Positions 23,198 to 33,247 are shown, counted from the stretch's first letter. The stretch is 64,000 bases of DNA from Aeromonas salmonicida subsp. salmonicida (GCF_001643305.1 NZ_LSGW01000084.1:58650-122649); one strand, 5' to 3'. Made by a program: numbers and translations. The notes: generated by a model from the letters alone, not told the origin.

Positions 23198-23731
23198 GTG
23201 ACTACCATAGTTTCAGTTCGCCGCAACGGTCAGGTCGTGATCGGTGGTGATGGCCAGGTATCCCTCGGCAACACCGTCATGAAGGGCAATGCCCGCAAGG
23301 TTCATCGTCTCTATAACGGCAAGGTGCTGGCGGGTTTCGCTGGCGGTACTGCCGATGCCTTCACTCTGCTCGAACGCTTCGAAGCCAAACTGCAGGCCCA
23401 TCAGGGTAATCTGGAACGCGCCGCCGTGGCGCTGGCCAAAGACTGGCGCACCGATCGCGCCCTGCGCCGCCTCGAAGCCCTGCTGGCGGTCGCCGACGAA
23501 CACAAATCCTTCATCATCACCGGCAACGGTGACGTGGTGCAGCCGGAGCAGGATCTCATCGCCATCGGCTCGGGCGGCAACTTCGCCCAGTCCGCGGCCA
23601 TCGCCCTGCTGGAAAACACCGAGCTGGATGCCAAAACCATAGTCGAGAAGTCCCTCAAGATTGCGGGCGACATCTGCGTCTTCACCAACGGCAACCACAC
23701 CATAGAAGTGCTGGATTATTCAGCTAAATAA
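23198..23731 (+). CDS. hslV: HslV, peptidase subunit of the HslUV protease
   Basis: A 177-residue proteasome-like beta subunit. The GTG start at 23198 is chosen because it places the N-terminal nucleophile Thr directly after the initiator ([19 protein letters not shown]), as maturation requires. A longer frame from 23150 would block this. The motif [26 protein letters not shown] is canonical. It forms a dodecamer degraded-substrate chamber with HslU. GAGG lies upstream. The promoter should lie between the ftsN terminator and 23190; heat-shock control is expected for the family but no clear sigma-32 box was identified. Confidence 0.97.
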   Translation: MTTIVSVRRNGQVVIGGDGQVSLGNTVMKGNARKVHRLYNGKVLAGFAGGTADAFTLLERFEAKLQAHQGNLERAAVALAKDWRTDRALRRLEALLAVADEHKSFIITGNGDVVQPEQDLIAIGSGGNFAQSAAIALLENTELDAKTIVEKSLKIAGDICVFTNGNHTIEVLDYSAK

Positions 23732-23795
23732 GCCAGCCAAGTAACCCATTTTCGAAGGGGTGGGCCCTGCCCGCCCCGGATACAGGAACGCCATC

Positions 23796-25124
23796 ATGTC
23801 CGAGATGACCCCGAGAGAAATCGTCCACGAGCTGGACCGACACATCATTGGTCAGGCCGATGCCAAACGCGCCGTCGCCGTTGCCCTGCGCAACCGCTGG
23901 CGCCGGATGCAGCTCGGTGAAGAGATGCGCCATGAAGTGACCCCGAAAAACATCCTGATGATAGGCCCGACCGGTGTCGGTAAGACCGAGATCGCCCGTC
24001 GTCTGGCCAAGCTGGCCAACGCGCCCTTCATCAAGGTGGAAGCGACCAAGTTCACCGAGGTGGGCTATGTGGGCAAGGAAGTGGACAGCATCATCCGCGA
24101 CCTGACCGATGTCGCCATCAAGCTGGTGCGCGAGACCGAGATGGAGAAGATGAAATACCGCGCCGAGGAGGCCGCCGAAGAGCGCATCCTCGACGCCCTG
24201 CTGCCCAACCCGCGCAACACCTGGGGTGAGGAAGAGAAAGCCGACAACTCCAACACCCGCCAGATTTTCCGCAAGAAACTGCGGGAAGGTCAGCTGGATG
24301 ACAAGGAGATCGAACTGGAGCTCTCAGCCTCCCCGATGGGCGTCGAGATCATGACACCGCCGGGTATGGAAGAGATGGCCAACCAGCTGCAGGGGCTGTT
24401 CCAGAACCTGGGCCAGAACCAGAAGAAGAAGCGCAAGATCAAAGTCAAAGAGGCCATGAAGGCGCTGATCGAAGAGGAAGCCGCTCGTCTGGTCAACCCG
24501 GAAGAGCTGAAGCAAAAAGCCATAGCAGCGGTCGAGAACAACGGCATCGTCTTCCTCGACGAGATCGACAAGATCTGCAAACGCGGCGAGAGCTCCGGCC
24601 CGGATGTTTCCCGTGAAGGGGTACAGCGCGACCTGTTGCCGCTGGTGGAAGGCTGTACCGTCAACACCAAGCACGGCATGGTCAAGACCGACCATATCCT
24701 GTTCGTCGCCTCCGGCGCCTTCCAGGTCGCCCGCCCGTCGGATCTCATCCCCGAGCTGCAGGGTCGTCTGCCGATCCGGGTCGAGCTGACCGCGCTCACC
24801 ACAGATGACTTCGAGCGTATCCTGACCGAGCCGAACGCCTCCCTGACCGATCAGTACAAGGCGCTGATGGCCACCGAAGGGGTCAATATCGAGTTCACCA
24901 AGGACGGCATCCGCCGTCTGGCCGAAGCGGCCTGGCAGGTCAACGAGCGCACCGAGAACATAGGTGCCCGTCGCCTGCATACCGTGATGGAGCGACTGAT
25001 GGAAGACATCTCCTTCGATGCCTCCGAGAAGTCCGGCGAGACCTTCGTGATCGACACCGACTACGTCAACGCTCACCTCGGCAAGTTGATTGAAGATGAG
25101 GACCTGAGCCGCTTTATCCTGTAA
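23796..25124 (+). CDS. hslU: HslU, AAA+ unfoldase of the HslUV protease
   Basis: A 442-residue AAA+ ATPase. It opens [20 protein letters not shown], with Walker [12 protein letters not shown] (about residues 57-67), the pore-loop GYVGKEVDS, an I-domain insert rich in Lys/Glu, Walker [10 protein letters not shown] and the C-terminal [12 protein letters not shown] tail that docks on HslV. The start at 23796 has AGGA upstream; an upstream ATG has no family similarity. It is 64 bp after hslV in one operon. Confidence 0.97.
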   Translation: MSEMTPREIVHELDRHIIGQADAKRAVAVALRNRWRRMQLGEEMRHEVTPKNILMIGPTGVGKTEIARRLAKLANAPFIKVEATKFTEVGYVGKEVDSIIRDLTDVAIKLVRETEMEKMKYRAEEAAEERILDALLPNPRNTWGEEEKADNSNTRQIFRKKLREGQLDDKEIELELSASPMGVEIMTPPGMEEMANQLQGLFQNLGQNQKKKRKIKVKEAMKALIEEEAARLVNPEELKQKAIAAVENNGIVFLDEIDKICKRGESSGPDVSREGVQRDLLPLVEGCTVNTKHGMVKTDHILFVASGAFQVARPSDLIPELQGRLPIRVELTALTTDDFERILTEPNASLTDQYKALMATEGVNIEFTKDGIRRLAEAAWQVNERTENIGARRLHTVMERLMEDISFDASEKSGETFVIDTDYVNAHLGKLIEDEDLSRFIL

Positions 25125-25154
25125 GCGAGTCTCGGCACAGCACTGACTATTCTG

Positions 25155-25183
25155 GACGCCTCCACTATGGAGGCGTCTTTTTT
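25155..25183 (+). terminator. Terminator after hslU
   Basis: The stem GACGCCTCCA/TGGAGGCGTC is followed by TTTTTTG. Confidence 0.92.
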
Positions 25184-25197
25184 GTGTCTCATGATCC

Positions 25198-26592
25198 TCA
25201 CACCACCGCAAGCGCCTCCTCTCGTCTGCGCCCCACCAGCCATAGCGCCAACCCTGTGAGCAGGCCGGTCAGGGCAAAGGTAACCTGAGTACCGAACACC
25301 AGATCGGTCGGCATGGCCATGCTCAGATTGTGCGTCCCCACCAGAGTGGCAAACAGGCCACCGAGCCCGGCCGCTCCCGTCAGTTGGCCCAGATTGCGCG
25401 ACAGGGTCAACAAGCCCGCAACGGCCCCCCGTGCCTGCTCACTCGCCCCACCGACCACGGCACTGTTGTTGGCGGTCTGGAACAATGCATAACCGGCCGT
25501 CAGCAGCAGTATGGGCAGCAGATAGCCGAGCGGACCATATCCCGCCGTCAGGGTTGCCAGTCCAAGGGCTGCTATGACCATGACAGCCAACCCCAGCCGA
25601 ACGACCCATAGCACGCCAAACCTGTCCACCAGCCAGCCGGCAGGCATACCCGTCAAGGCGGCCAGCAGGGGTCCCCCCGAGATCATGAGCCCGACCGTCG
25701 CCATATCGAGGTCAAACACACCGCGCAGGTAAAAGGGGCCGATCAGCAATGTCACCACCATGACGCTGGCCACCAGGGCACTGGCGAGCAAGCCGCCCCT
25801 GAGCCTGGGTTCGGCCAACAGCACCAGTGGCAACAGGGGAGAGGGGTCGAGGCGCTCGCGGCGAATGAACAGTGCAGTGACAAGCAGAGCCCCCGCCCAC
25901 AACCCCAGCGCCAAAATCCCTCCCGAGGTCAGCGCCAGCCCGTAGCAGAGCAGCGCCATCACCAGCATCGACAGACTCGCCAGGTTCACCCTCTCTCTTT
26001 GTGGCAAAGCGCCCTCAGGTGGCAGACCCAGCATGCCGGCACCCAGTGCCAACAGGCTGACGGGCACCAGCAACAGAAAGGGAGCCTGCCAGCCAAACGC
26101 ACCGATCAAGAGGCCACCGAACGAGGGGCCAAGGGCTGTGCCACAGGCCGACAGGGTACCGAGCAGTCCCATGCTCCAGCCACGCCGCTCTGGTGGCACC
26201 AGCTGCCCCACCATGGCGAGCGCCAGAGAGAGCATGCAGGCAGCACCGGCTCCCTGCAGGACGCGCGCCGCAATCAGCCAACCTATGGTGGGAGCTAGGG
26301 CGCACAGCAGGGACGCCAATGCAAACAACGCCATGCCCCAGAGCAGCAAACGCCGCCGGCCAAACCTGTCCCCAAGCCTGCCAGCCACCACTGTCAGGCA
26401 GGTGATCCCCAGCAGATAGGCCACCAGTACCCATTGCACGCTGGCAAAGGGGACGGCAAATACCTGCCCCAACGCGGGCAGTACCATGTTGGCCATGCTC
26501 CCCGCCAGCATGGGCAACAGGGTGGCAAGACCGAGCGCCAGCAGGCCAGCACGGCGGGCAAAAGGCGTCGGGATTGTGATGGAATGTGACAT
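25198..26592 (-). CDS. MFS multidrug-type exporter, DHA2-like
   Basis: A 464-residue major facilitator with about 14 predicted hydrophobic segments. It has the cytoplasmic loop motif GRLGDRFGRRRLLL and motif C-like GTALGPSFGGLLIG, both typical of proton-driven drug/H+ antiporters of the DHA2 family. The substrate is unknown. The start at 26592 is chosen because GGAGGT lies seven bases upstream; the ATG two codons earlier is too close to it. It is divergent from a LysR-type regulator across a 190-bp gap, the usual arrangement for a regulator and its transporter. Confidence 0.87.
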   Translation of the reverse strand: MSHSITIPTPFARRAGLLALGLATLLPMLAGSMANMVLPALGQVFAVPFASVQWVLVAYLLGITCLTVVAGRLGDRFGRRRLLLWGMALFALASLLCALAPTIGWLIAARVLQGAGAACMLSLALAMVGQLVPPERRGWSMGLLGTLSACGTALGPSFGGLLIGAFGWQAPFLLLVPVSLLALGAGMLGLPPEGALPQRERVNLASLSMLVMALLCYGLALTSGGILALGLWAGALLVTALFIRRERLDPSPLLPLVLLAEPRLRGGLLASALVASVMVVTLLIGPFYLRGVFDLDMATVGLMISGGPLLAALTGMPAGWLVDRFGVLWVVRLGLAVMVIAALGLATLTAGYGPLGYLLPILLLTAGYALFQTANNSAVVGGASEQARGAVAGLLTLSRNLGQLTGAAGLGGLFATLVGTHNLSMAMPTDLVFGTQVTFALTGLLTGLALWLVGRRREEALAVV

Positions 26593-26782
26593 GGGCATGA
26601 CCTCCGGCGAACTATGATGCCGACAAGGCTAGTCAGAGCGTGTATCTGGCGGAAGACGCACGGCTTGCAACTTATAGCTGCACGGCACGCCATATGAAGA
26701 GCCGGATTCTCGCGTATGATGAATCCAACCGACCGCCATCAGGTTGGTCACCCCTAACACCCTGCTCGGCGAGGGCACGACC

Positions 26783-27703
26783 ATGACCACCCCCGATTTC
26801 AATCTGCTGCTGACCCTGGATGCGCTGCTCGATGAGGGCAGCGTGGCCGGGGCGGCCAGGCGGCTGAAGCTCAGCCCCTCCGCCATGAGCCGGGCACTGG
26901 CCCGCCTGCGTGACACCACTGGGGATCCGCTGCTGGTGCGCGCGGGCCGGGGGCTGGTGCCAACACCACGCGCCCTGGCCCTGCGCGAGCGGGTCAGCCA
27001 GCTGGTGCAGGAGGCCGAAGCCGTACTGCGCCCCCAGCAGGAGATAGATCCGGCCCACCTGGTGCGCACCTTTCGTCTCAGATCCAGCGACGGTTTCATG
27101 GAGAGTGTCGGAGCGGCCCTGCTGGCGCGGCTCGCCGCCGAGGCGCCCGGGGTGCGGCTGCATTTCATAGCCAAGCCCGACAAGGAGAGTCACCCCCTGC
27201 GCAGCGGTGAGCTGGATTTTGAAACCGGCGTGATCGGCACTAATACGGCGCCCGAGCTGCGCACCCAGGCGCTGTTTCAGGATCGCTTTGTCGCCGTGGT
27301 ACGACCGGGCCATCCACTGTGCGAGGGGCCCCTGACCGCAGTCCGCTATGCCGCCGCCCGCCATGTGCTGGTGTCGCGGCGCGGGCAGGAGCACGGCCCC
27401 ATCGACGAGGCGCTCGCCGCCCTGAAGCTGGAGCGAGCCATCGCCACCCTGGTGCCGGGGTTTGCCACTGCACTGGCGCTGGTGCGGGGCAGCGATCTGG
27501 TGGCGACAGTGCCCGCCCTGCACTGCGCCTCCCTGCACGCCGATCTGGTGACTCTGCCTCTGCCCTTTCCCTTGCCCGGGATCACCCTGGCCCTGCTCTG
27601 GCACCCGCGGCTGGACGCCGATCCGGCCCACCGCTGGTTGCGCACCGTCATCCGCGAAACCTGCGCCCGCGCCCCCTATCAGGCCACACAGAAAGAGCGG
27701 TGA
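26783..27703 (+). CDS. LysR-type transcriptional regulator
   Basis: A 306-residue LysR regulator. The N-terminal winged helix (FNLLLTLDALLDEGSVAGAARRLKLS, PSAMSRALARLR) is followed by a coiled linker and a periplasmic-binding-type effector domain (residues about 90-300). The HTH is of the type seen in regulators of MFS exporters and nodulation-like LysRs. The start at 26783 has GAGGGC upstream. Divergent from the MFS exporter, which it probably controls; no specific T-N11-A box was resolved. Confidence 0.9.
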   Translation: MTTPDFNLLLTLDALLDEGSVAGAARRLKLSPSAMSRALARLRDTTGDPLLVRAGRGLVPTPRALALRERVSQLVQEAEAVLRPQQEIDPAHLVRTFRLRSSDGFMESVGAALLARLAAEAPGVRLHFIAKPDKESHPLRSGELDFETGVIGTNTAPELRTQALFQDRFVAVVRPGHPLCEGPLTAVRYAAARHVLVSRRGQEHGPIDEALAALKLERAIATLVPGFATALALVRGSDLVATVPALHCASLHADLVTLPLPFPLPGITLALLWHPRLDADPAHRWLRTVIRETCARAPYQATQKER

Positions 27704-27845
27704 TCTGCGCCGCCATAATCCGCCGCACTACCCAGACGCCGACAGTGAAAGCACCTTTGCCGAGGTGTTTTCTTTCATTATGCCTGGCCAGACGGGCTAC
27801 CCCTCTTGCCCCGTGACAGCCAAAGCCCAGAATGCACCACTGGTA

Positions 27846-27861
27846 TACCTATTTATGTATA
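27846..27861 (+). promoter_or_regulatory. Distal NarL/NarP 7-2-7 site of the nir operon
   Basis: TACCTAT-TT-ATGTATA: the left heptamer matches TACYYMT fully and the right matches AKRRGTA at five of seven. Centre is 63 bp upstream of the FNR box centre. Confidence 0.55.
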
Positions 27862-27880
27862 ACTTTGAATTGTATCGAAT

Positions 27881-27896
27881 TACCCCTGAGGAGATA
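27881..27896 (+). promoter_or_regulatory. Proximal NarL/NarP 7-2-7 site of the nir operon
   Basis: TACCCCT-GA-GGAGATA: the left heptamer is a full consensus match, the right is five of seven. Its centre is exactly 28 bp upstream of the FNR box centre, the same spacing as the -69.5 NarL/P and -41.5 FNR sites of E. coli nirB. Confidence 0.72.
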
Positions 27897-27909
27897 TATA
27901 AATAGACAC

Positions 27910-27923
27910 TTGATTTGCATCAA
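27910..27923 (+). promoter_or_regulatory. FNR box of the nirBDC-cysG promoter
   Basis: TTGAT-TTGC-ATCAA is a perfect FNR palindrome. Placing its centre at -41.5 predicts a start near 27958, with a TAGCCT -10 at about 27946-27951. The remainder of 27704-27993 holds only this promoter. Confidence 0.92.
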
Positions 27924-27993
27924 TCGTCCCGTCCCTGCGACTGGGTAGCCTAGCCTCAGAATGATGTTTTATTACTCCAAACTAGAGGCAATC

Positions 27994-30540
27994 ATGAGCA
28001 AAGTCAGGCTGGCCGTCATAGGGAACGGCATGGTGGGGCACCGCTTCATCGAAGAGTTGATCGAGCGGGCCGATCCGGACCGGTTCGAGATCACCGTCTT
28101 CGGTGCAGAACCGCGTCCCGCCTACGATCGTGTCCATCTCTCCTCCTACTTTTCCCACCACACCAGCGAAGATCTCTCCCTCGTCAAACCCGGTTTCTAC
28201 GAGAAGCACGGCATCCGCCTGCTGCTCGGCGAAGCGGTGAAAAAAATCGACAGGGCGGCCCGCGAAGTGCATTCCAACAAGGGCACTGTGGTCGGCTACG
28301 ACAAGCTGGTGCTGGCCACCGGCTCCTACCCCTGGGTGCCGCCCATTGCGGGCAGTCAGCACCACGAGTGCTTCGTCTATCGCACCATAGAGGATCTGAA
28401 AGCCATCCGCAGCGCCGCCAAGAGCGGCAAGAGTGGTGTTGTCATTGGAGGCGGCCTGCTCGGCCTGGAAGCGGCCGGTGCCCTCAAGGCGCTCGGCCTC
28501 GAGACCCATGTGGTGGAGTTTGCCCCGGTCTTGATGGCGGAACAGCTCGACGGTCAGGGTGGCCAGCTGCTGCGCCGCAAGATCGAATCCATGGGGGTGC
28601 AGGTTCACACCAGCAAGAGCACCAGCGAGATTCTGATGCACGGCGGTCGTGACGCCCAGCATCGCCTCGCCTTTGCCGACGGCAGCACGCTTGAAGTAGA
28701 TGTGGTGGTCTTCTCCACCGGCATACGCCCGCAGGACACCCTCGGCCGTTACTCGGAACTGGCCATAGCCGAGCGCGGCGGCGTAGCTGTCGACGATCAC
28801 TGCCTCACCTCCGACCCCGACATCTATGCCATCGGTGAGTGCGCCGCCTGGCAGGGTCGCTTCTTCGGCCTGGTAGCCCCCGGCTACAAGATGGCCCAGA
28901 TCACCGTCGACCATCTGCTCGGCGGCGACAGCCGTTTCGAAGGGGCGGACATGAGCGCCAAGCTCAAGCTGCTCGGCGTCTCCGTCGGCTCCATCGGTGA
29001 TGCCCACGGCCGCACCCCTGGCAGCCACAGCTATGTATTCCAGGACGATCAGGCCGGCGTCTACAAGCGTATCGTGGTGAGCGAAGACAACAGCCGCCTG
29101 CTCGGCGCCGTGCTGGTTGGCGATGTGGATGACTACGGCAACCTGCTGCAGCTGATGCTCAACGCCATGCCGCTGCCCGCCCACCCGGATACCCTGATCC
29201 TGCCCGCCTATGCCGGTGCCAAGCCGACCCTGGGAGTGGATGCCCTGCCGTCCACCGCCCAGATCTGCTCCTGCTTCGACGTATCCAAGGGCGACATAGC
29301 CCAGGCGGTCGCCGAGGGCCACACCACCCTGGCCGCCATCAAGCAGCACACCAAGGCCGGTACCGGCTGCGGCGGCTGCGTGCCGCTCATCAGCCAGGTG
29401 CTCAACGCCGAGCTGGTGAAGCAGGGCATAGAGGTCAACAACCACCTCTGCGCCCACTTCCCCCACTCCCGCCAGGAGCTGTTCCACCTGGTCAAGGTGG
29501 AAGGGATCAAGAGCTTCAACGAGCTGCTGGCCAGACACGGACACGGCTATGGCTGCGAGGTGTGCAAACCCACGGTCGGCTCCATCCTCGCCTCCTGCTG
29601 GAATGGCTATGTGCTGAACCCGCTCAACACCCAGCTGCAGGACACCAATGACATCTTCCTCGGCAACATGCAGAAGGACGGCAGCTACTCCGTCATCCCA
29701 CGCATGGCCGGTGGTGAAGTGACCCCGGAAGGCCTGCTGGCGGTGGCCGAAGTGGCCCGCGACTACAAGCTCTACACCAAGATCACCGGTGCCCAGCGCA
29801 TCGGCCTGTTCGGTGCCCAAAAAGATGATCTGCCCGCCATCTGGCGGAAATTGCTGGCCGCGGGCTTCGAGACAGGTCAGGCCTACGCCAAGGCGCTGCG
29901 CATGGCCAAAACCTGTGTCGGCAGCACCTGGTGCCGCTTCGGTGTGCAGGACAGCGTCGGCCTCGGGGTCTTCCTCGAGAACCGCTACAAGGGCATTCGC
30001 ACCCCCCACAAGATGAAGTTCGGTGTCTCCGGCTGTACCCGCGAATGTGCGGAAGCTCAGGGCAAGGATGTCGGCATTATCGCCACGGACGCAGGCTGGA
30101 ACCTCTATGTGGGCGGCAACGGCGGCATGAAGCCGCGCCACGCCGACCTGCTGGCCTCCGACCTGGATCGGGAGACCCTCATCAAGCTGATCGACCGCTT
30201 CATGATGTTCTACGTCACCAGCGCCGACAAGCTGCAGCGTACCTCGGTCTGGCTCGGCAACCTGGAGGGCGGGGTCGACTACCTGCGCGAAGTAATCGTC
30301 GACGACAAGCTGGGACTGAATGCCACCCTGGAGCGCGACATCCAGGTGCTGATCGACAGCTACGAGTGCGAGTGGTCCCGCACCCTGAATGAAGAGGAGC
30401 AGCTCAAGCGCTTCAGCCACTTCATCAACAGCGGCAAGCGTGACCCGGACGTACAGTTCGTCAGCGAGCGCGATCAGCACAGGCCCGCCACTCCGGCAGA
30501 GCGCATTCCCGTCTACCAGATCGAAGTGGAGGCAAAGTGA
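27994..30540 (+). CDS. nirB: NirB, NADH-dependent assimilatory/detoxifying nitrite reductase large subunit
   Basis: An 848-residue flavo-siroheme protein, E. coli length 847. The N-terminal FAD domain (AVIGNGMVGHRF) and NAD domain (GGGLLGLEAAGALKALG) come first. A BFD-like [2Fe-2S] domain with CSCFD and GTGCGGC follows, then ferredoxin-like repeats and the siroheme/[4Fe-4S] site TCVGSTWC plus SGCTRECAEAQGKD near residues 645-690. It reduces nitrite to ammonia with NADH in the cytoplasm. The start at 27994 has GAGG six bases upstream; an ATG at 27961 lies at the predicted transcription start. First gene of nirBDC-cysG. Confidence 0.97.
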   Translation: MSKVRLAVIGNGMVGHRFIEELIERADPDRFEITVFGAEPRPAYDRVHLSSYFSHHTSEDLSLVKPGFYEKHGIRLLLGEAVKKIDRAAREVHSNKGTVVGYDKLVLATGSYPWVPPIAGSQHHECFVYRTIEDLKAIRSAAKSGKSGVVIGGGLLGLEAAGALKALGLETHVVEFAPVLMAEQLDGQGGQLLRRKIESMGVQVHTSKSTSEILMHGGRDAQHRLAFADGSTLEVDVVVFSTGIRPQDTLGRYSELAIAERGGVAVDDHCLTSDPDIYAIGECAAWQGRFFGLVAPGYKMAQITVDHLLGGDSRFEGADMSAKLKLLGVSVGSIGDAHGRTPGSHSYVFQDDQAGVYKRIVVSEDNSRLLGAVLVGDVDDYGNLLQLMLNAMPLPAHPDTLILPAYAGAKPTLGVDALPSTAQICSCFDVSKGDIAQAVAEGHTTLAAIKQHTKAGTGCGGCVPLISQVLNAELVKQGIEVNNHLCAHFPHSRQELFHLVKVEGIKSFNELLARHGHGYGCEVCKPTVGSILASCWNGYVLNPLNTQLQDTNDIFLGNMQKDGSYSVIPRMAGGEVTPEGLLAVAEVARDYKLYTKITGAQRIGLFGAQKDDLPAIWRKLLAAGFETGQAYAKALRMAKTCVGSTWCRFGVQDSVGLGVFLENRYKGIRTPHKMKFGVSGCTRECAEAQGKDVGIIATDAGWNLYVGGNGGMKPRHADLLASDLDRETLIKLIDRFMMFYVTSADKLQRTSVWLGNLEGGVDYLREVIVDDKLGLNATLERDIQVLIDSYECEWSRTLNEEEQLKRFSHFINSGKRDPDVQFVSERDQHRPATPAERIPVYQIEVEAK

Positions 30541-30650
30541 TGAAATTAGCCTGTCAGCTCAATGACATTTTTCCGGGCACCGGCGTCTGTGCCCTGCTGG
30601 AAGGGCGCCAGAATATGCCTGTTTCGCTCGATGTGGAGGTTCAATCATGA
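30540..30650 (+). pseudogene. Decayed 5' copy of nirD between nirB and intact nirD
   Basis: The ATG overlaps the nirB stop and opens a 36-codon frame reading MKLACQLNDIFPGTGVCAL, then LEGRQ, versus MKFACQLNDILPGTGVCAL and IEGRQ in the intact nirD 107 bp later (20 of 24 residues identical). Most nucleotide differences are synonymous third-position changes. After GRQ an extra base shifts the frame; in the shifted frame ICLFRS still resembles nirD IALFRPS. The short frame ends by overlapping the nirD ATG (TCATGA), so it may couple translation from nirB to nirD. It is best read as a truncated nirD paralogue that now acts, at most, as a leader. Confidence 0.85.
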
Positions 30651-30964
30651 AATTCGCCTGCCAACTCAACGACATCCTGCCGGGAACCGGCGTCTGCGCT
30701 CTGATCGAGGGGCGTCAGATCGCCCTGTTCCGCCCGAGCGCGGCGGCCGAGGTGTTCGCCATCGACAACCGGGACCCCTTCTTCGCCGCCAACGTGCTGT
30801 CGCGGGGTCTGATCTGCGAACACGAGGGCGCGCTCTGGGTTGCCAGCCCGCTCAAGAAGCAGCGCTTTCGCCTGAGCGATGGCCACTGCTTCGAGAATCC
30901 GGCCATGTCGATTGCCTCCTATGCCGTAGAGGTACGCGATCAGCAAGTCTGGGTCGCCGTTTAA
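30647..30964 (+). CDS. nirD: NirD, nitrite reductase small subunit (Rieske-like)
   Basis: A 105-residue protein of the NirD family: CQLNDILPGTGVCALIEG, then AIDNRDPFFAANVLSRGL and WVASPLKKQRFRLSDGHCFE, the same order as E. coli NirD (108 residues). It has a Rieske-type beta fold but lacks the two Cys-His pairs for a cluster, as usual for enteric NirD. It is required with NirB for NADH-nitrite reductase activity. GGAGG lies upstream in the decayed copy. Third frame of the nir operon. Confidence 0.95.
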   Translation: MKFACQLNDILPGTGVCALIEGRQIALFRPSAAAEVFAIDNRDPFFAANVLSRGLICEHEGALWVASPLKKQRFRLSDGHCFENPAMSIASYAVEVRDQQVWVAV

Positions 30965-31015
30965 CTCCATGAATATCGGGGCTGCCCGCGGGCGGCCCCC
31001 TTAAAGAGAACACCT

Positions 31016-31828
31016 ATGTATACCGAGACCATTAACAAATGCGCCGCCAATGCGGCCCGCATCAACCGCTTCGAGCGCAGCGACAAGCTGGGCTTCTGGC
31101 TCAGCTCCGCCATGGCGGGGGCCTATGTGGGCCTGGGCATCATCCTTATCTTCACTCTCGGCAATCTGGTCGACCCCAGCATTCGCCCTCTGGTGATGGG
31201 AGCCACCTTCGGCATAGCCCTGACGCTGGTGATCATCGCCGGCTCCGAGCTGTTCACCGGCCACACCATGTTCCTCACCTTCGGGGTGAAAACAGGCAAG
31301 ATCACCATGACCGATCTGCTGCGCATCCTGCCCCAGACCTGGGCAGGCAACCTGCTCGGCTCCATCGCAGTGGCGCTGATCTACTCCTACGGCGGCAGTC
31401 TGCTGCCGGATGCGGGCAGCCTGGCCCACAAGGTGGCGCTGGCCAAGACCCAGGCACCGGCCCTGACCCTGTTCATGAAGGGGATCCTCTGCAACTGGCT
31501 GGTTTGCCTCGCCATCTGGATGGCGCTGCGCACCGAGGGTGCCGCCAAGTTCATCGCCATCTGGTGGTGCCTGCTGGCCTTTATCGCCTCCGGTTATGAG
31601 CACTCGGTCGCCAACATGACCCTGTTCGCCCTCTCCTGGTTCGGTGCCCATTCCGAGGCCTACACCCTGGGTGGCATAGGCCACAACCTGCTGTGGGTGA
31701 CCCTCGGCAATACCGTCTCCGGCGCCCTCTTCATGGGACTGGGCTACTGGTATGCCACCCCGAAAGCGGATCGTCCGGTCGCAGTGACCGACGCCAACGC
31801 CGCCGCCAGCCAGACCCAAACCGCCTGA
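31016..31828 (+). CDS. nirC: NirC, nitrite channel/transporter of the FNT family
   Basis: A 270-residue pentameric-channel type protein with six hydrophobic helices. The first family signature is KLGFWLSSAMAGAYVGLG and the second GSELFTGHTMF; the central-pore His is in the region GYEHSVANM. It is near identical in order and length to E. coli NirC (268). It moves nitrite across the inner membrane to or from NirBD. The 51-bp gap after nirD contains a GC hairpin (about 30977-30998) without a T-run. Confidence 0.96.
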   Translation: MYTETINKCAANAARINRFERSDKLGFWLSSAMAGAYVGLGIILIFTLGNLVDPSIRPLVMGATFGIALTLVIIAGSELFTGHTMFLTFGVKTGKITMTDLLRILPQTWAGNLLGSIAVALIYSYGGSLLPDAGSLAHKVALAKTQAPALTLFMKGILCNWLVCLAIWMALRTEGAAKFIAIWWCLLAFIASGYEHSVANMTLFALSWFGAHSEAYTLGGIGHNLLWVTLGNTVSGALFMGLGYWYATPKADRPVAVTDANAAASQTQTA

Positions 31829-31840
31829 TCCGGAGGCCCC

Positions 31841-33247
31841 ATGGACTACTTGCCCATCTTTTGCCGACTCGACAACAAACCCGTGCTGCTGGTTGGCGGC
31901 GGCGAAGTCGCAGAGCGCAAGGCGCGCCTGCTGCTGGACGCCGGCGCCCGGCTGACTGTGGTCTCTCCCGCACTCGACCCCGAACTGGCAGCCCTTGCCA
32001 CCAGCGGGACGATCGACTGGCTAGCTGCCGAGTTCGAGCCGGCACACCTGACGGGCAAGTGGCTGGTGGTGGCCGCCACCGACAGGCGTGAAGTCAATGC
32101 GCTGGTCTACCAGAGCGCCAACCAGGCGGGCATCTTCGCCAACGTGGTGGACGATCCCAAACGCTCCAGCTTCATCATGCCGTCGATCATCGACCGCTCA
32201 CCGCTGATGGTGGCCATCTCCTCCGGCGGCAAGGCCCCTGTGCTGGCCCGATTGCTGCGCGAAAAACTGGAGGCCCTGCTGCCCCAGCACCTGGGCGCTG
32301 TGGCCGCCTTTGCCGGCGGCCTGCGGGCGCGGGTCAAGGCCCGCTTCGCCAGCATGGGAGAGAGGCGCCAGTTCTGGGAGCGGCTGCTTAGCGCCGATCG
32401 GCTCGGTCAGGCGCTGGCACGGGGTGACAAGGCATCGGCCAACCAGCTGGCCGACACTCTGTTTGCCGAGGAGACAGGTGCCAAGGGGGAAGTGATCCTG
32501 GTGGGCGCAGGCCCGGGGGATCCCGGTCTGCTCACCCTCCACGCCCTGCGCCACATGCAACAGGCGGACCTGGTGGTCTATGACCAGCTGGTCTCCGATG
32601 AGGTAATGGCGCTGGTGCGCCGCGATGCCAGGCGTATCTTCGTCGGCAAGCAGGCGGGCAACCACTGCGTTCCCCAGGAGGGCATCAACCAGCTGTTGCT
32701 GGAAGAAGCCAGCAAGGGGCAGCGGGTGGTGCGGCTCAAGGGGGGAGACCCCTTCATCTTCGGCCGGGGCGGCGAGGAGCTGGAGACGCTGGTCGGCAGC
32801 GGCGTGGGCTTCCAGGTGGTGCCGGGGATCACGGCGGCGAGCGGCTGCGCGGCCTATGCGGGCATTCCTCTCACCCATCGCGATCACGCCCAGAGCGTGC
32901 GCTTCGTCACCGCCCACGGCAAGGGTGGCACCCAGGATCTGGACTGGCCCCTGCTGGCTCGGGATCAACAGACTCTGGTGTTTTACATGGGACTCTCATC
33001 GTGCGCCACCATACGCCAGAAGCTGACGGCTCACGGCAAGGCGGGCACAACGCCGGTGGCGCTGATCGAACGGGGCACCCAGCTAAACCAGCGGGTCATC
33101 CGCGGCACCCTCGACCAGCTGCCGGAGCTGGCCGTCGGGGTCGAGAGCCCGGCTCTTATCATGGTGGGCTCAGTGGTAACCCTGGCCGACAAGCTCGCCT
33201 GGTTCGGCCAGACCAACCATGGGGTGCAAGCCGCCGCACTGGCCTGA
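31841..33247 (+). CDS. cysG: CysG, trifunctional siroheme synthase
   Basis: A 468-residue fusion. The N-terminal precorrin-2 dehydrogenase/ferrochelatase (Cys[23 protein letters not shown]) spans about residues 1-205. The C-terminal uroporphyrinogen-III methyltransferase (Cys[54 protein letters not shown]) spans about 215-460. It makes the siroheme cofactor needed by NirB. It follows nirC by 12 bp as the last gene of the operon. Confidence 0.97.
   Translation: MDYLPIFCRLDNKPVLLVGGGEVAERKARLLLDAGARLTVVSPALDPELAALATSGTIDWLAAEFEPAHLTGKWLVVAATDRREVNALVYQSANQAGIFANVVDDPKRSSFIMPSIIDRSPLMVAISSGGKAPVLARLLREKLEALLPQHLGAVAAFAGGLRARVKARFASMGERRQFWERLLSADRLGQALARGDKASANQLADTLFAEETGAKGEVILVGAGPGDPGLLTLHALRHMQQADLVVYDQLVSDEVMALVRRDARRIFVGKQAGNHCVPQEGINQLLLEEASKGQRVVRLKGGDPFIFGRGGEELETLVGSGVGFQVVPGITAASGCAAYAGIPLTHRDHAQSVRFVTAHGKGGTQDLDWPLLARDQQTLVFYMGLSSCATIRQKLTAHGKAGTTPVALIERGTQLNQRVIRGTLDQLPELAVGVESPALIMVGSVVTLADKLAWFGQTNHGVQAAALA

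Noticed and set aside
27982..30480. Long open frame (over 800 codons) antisense to nirB
   Set aside because: It mirrors the codon bias of a GC-rich gene on the opposite strand; it has no family motif and no ribosome site, while nirB is unmistakable.
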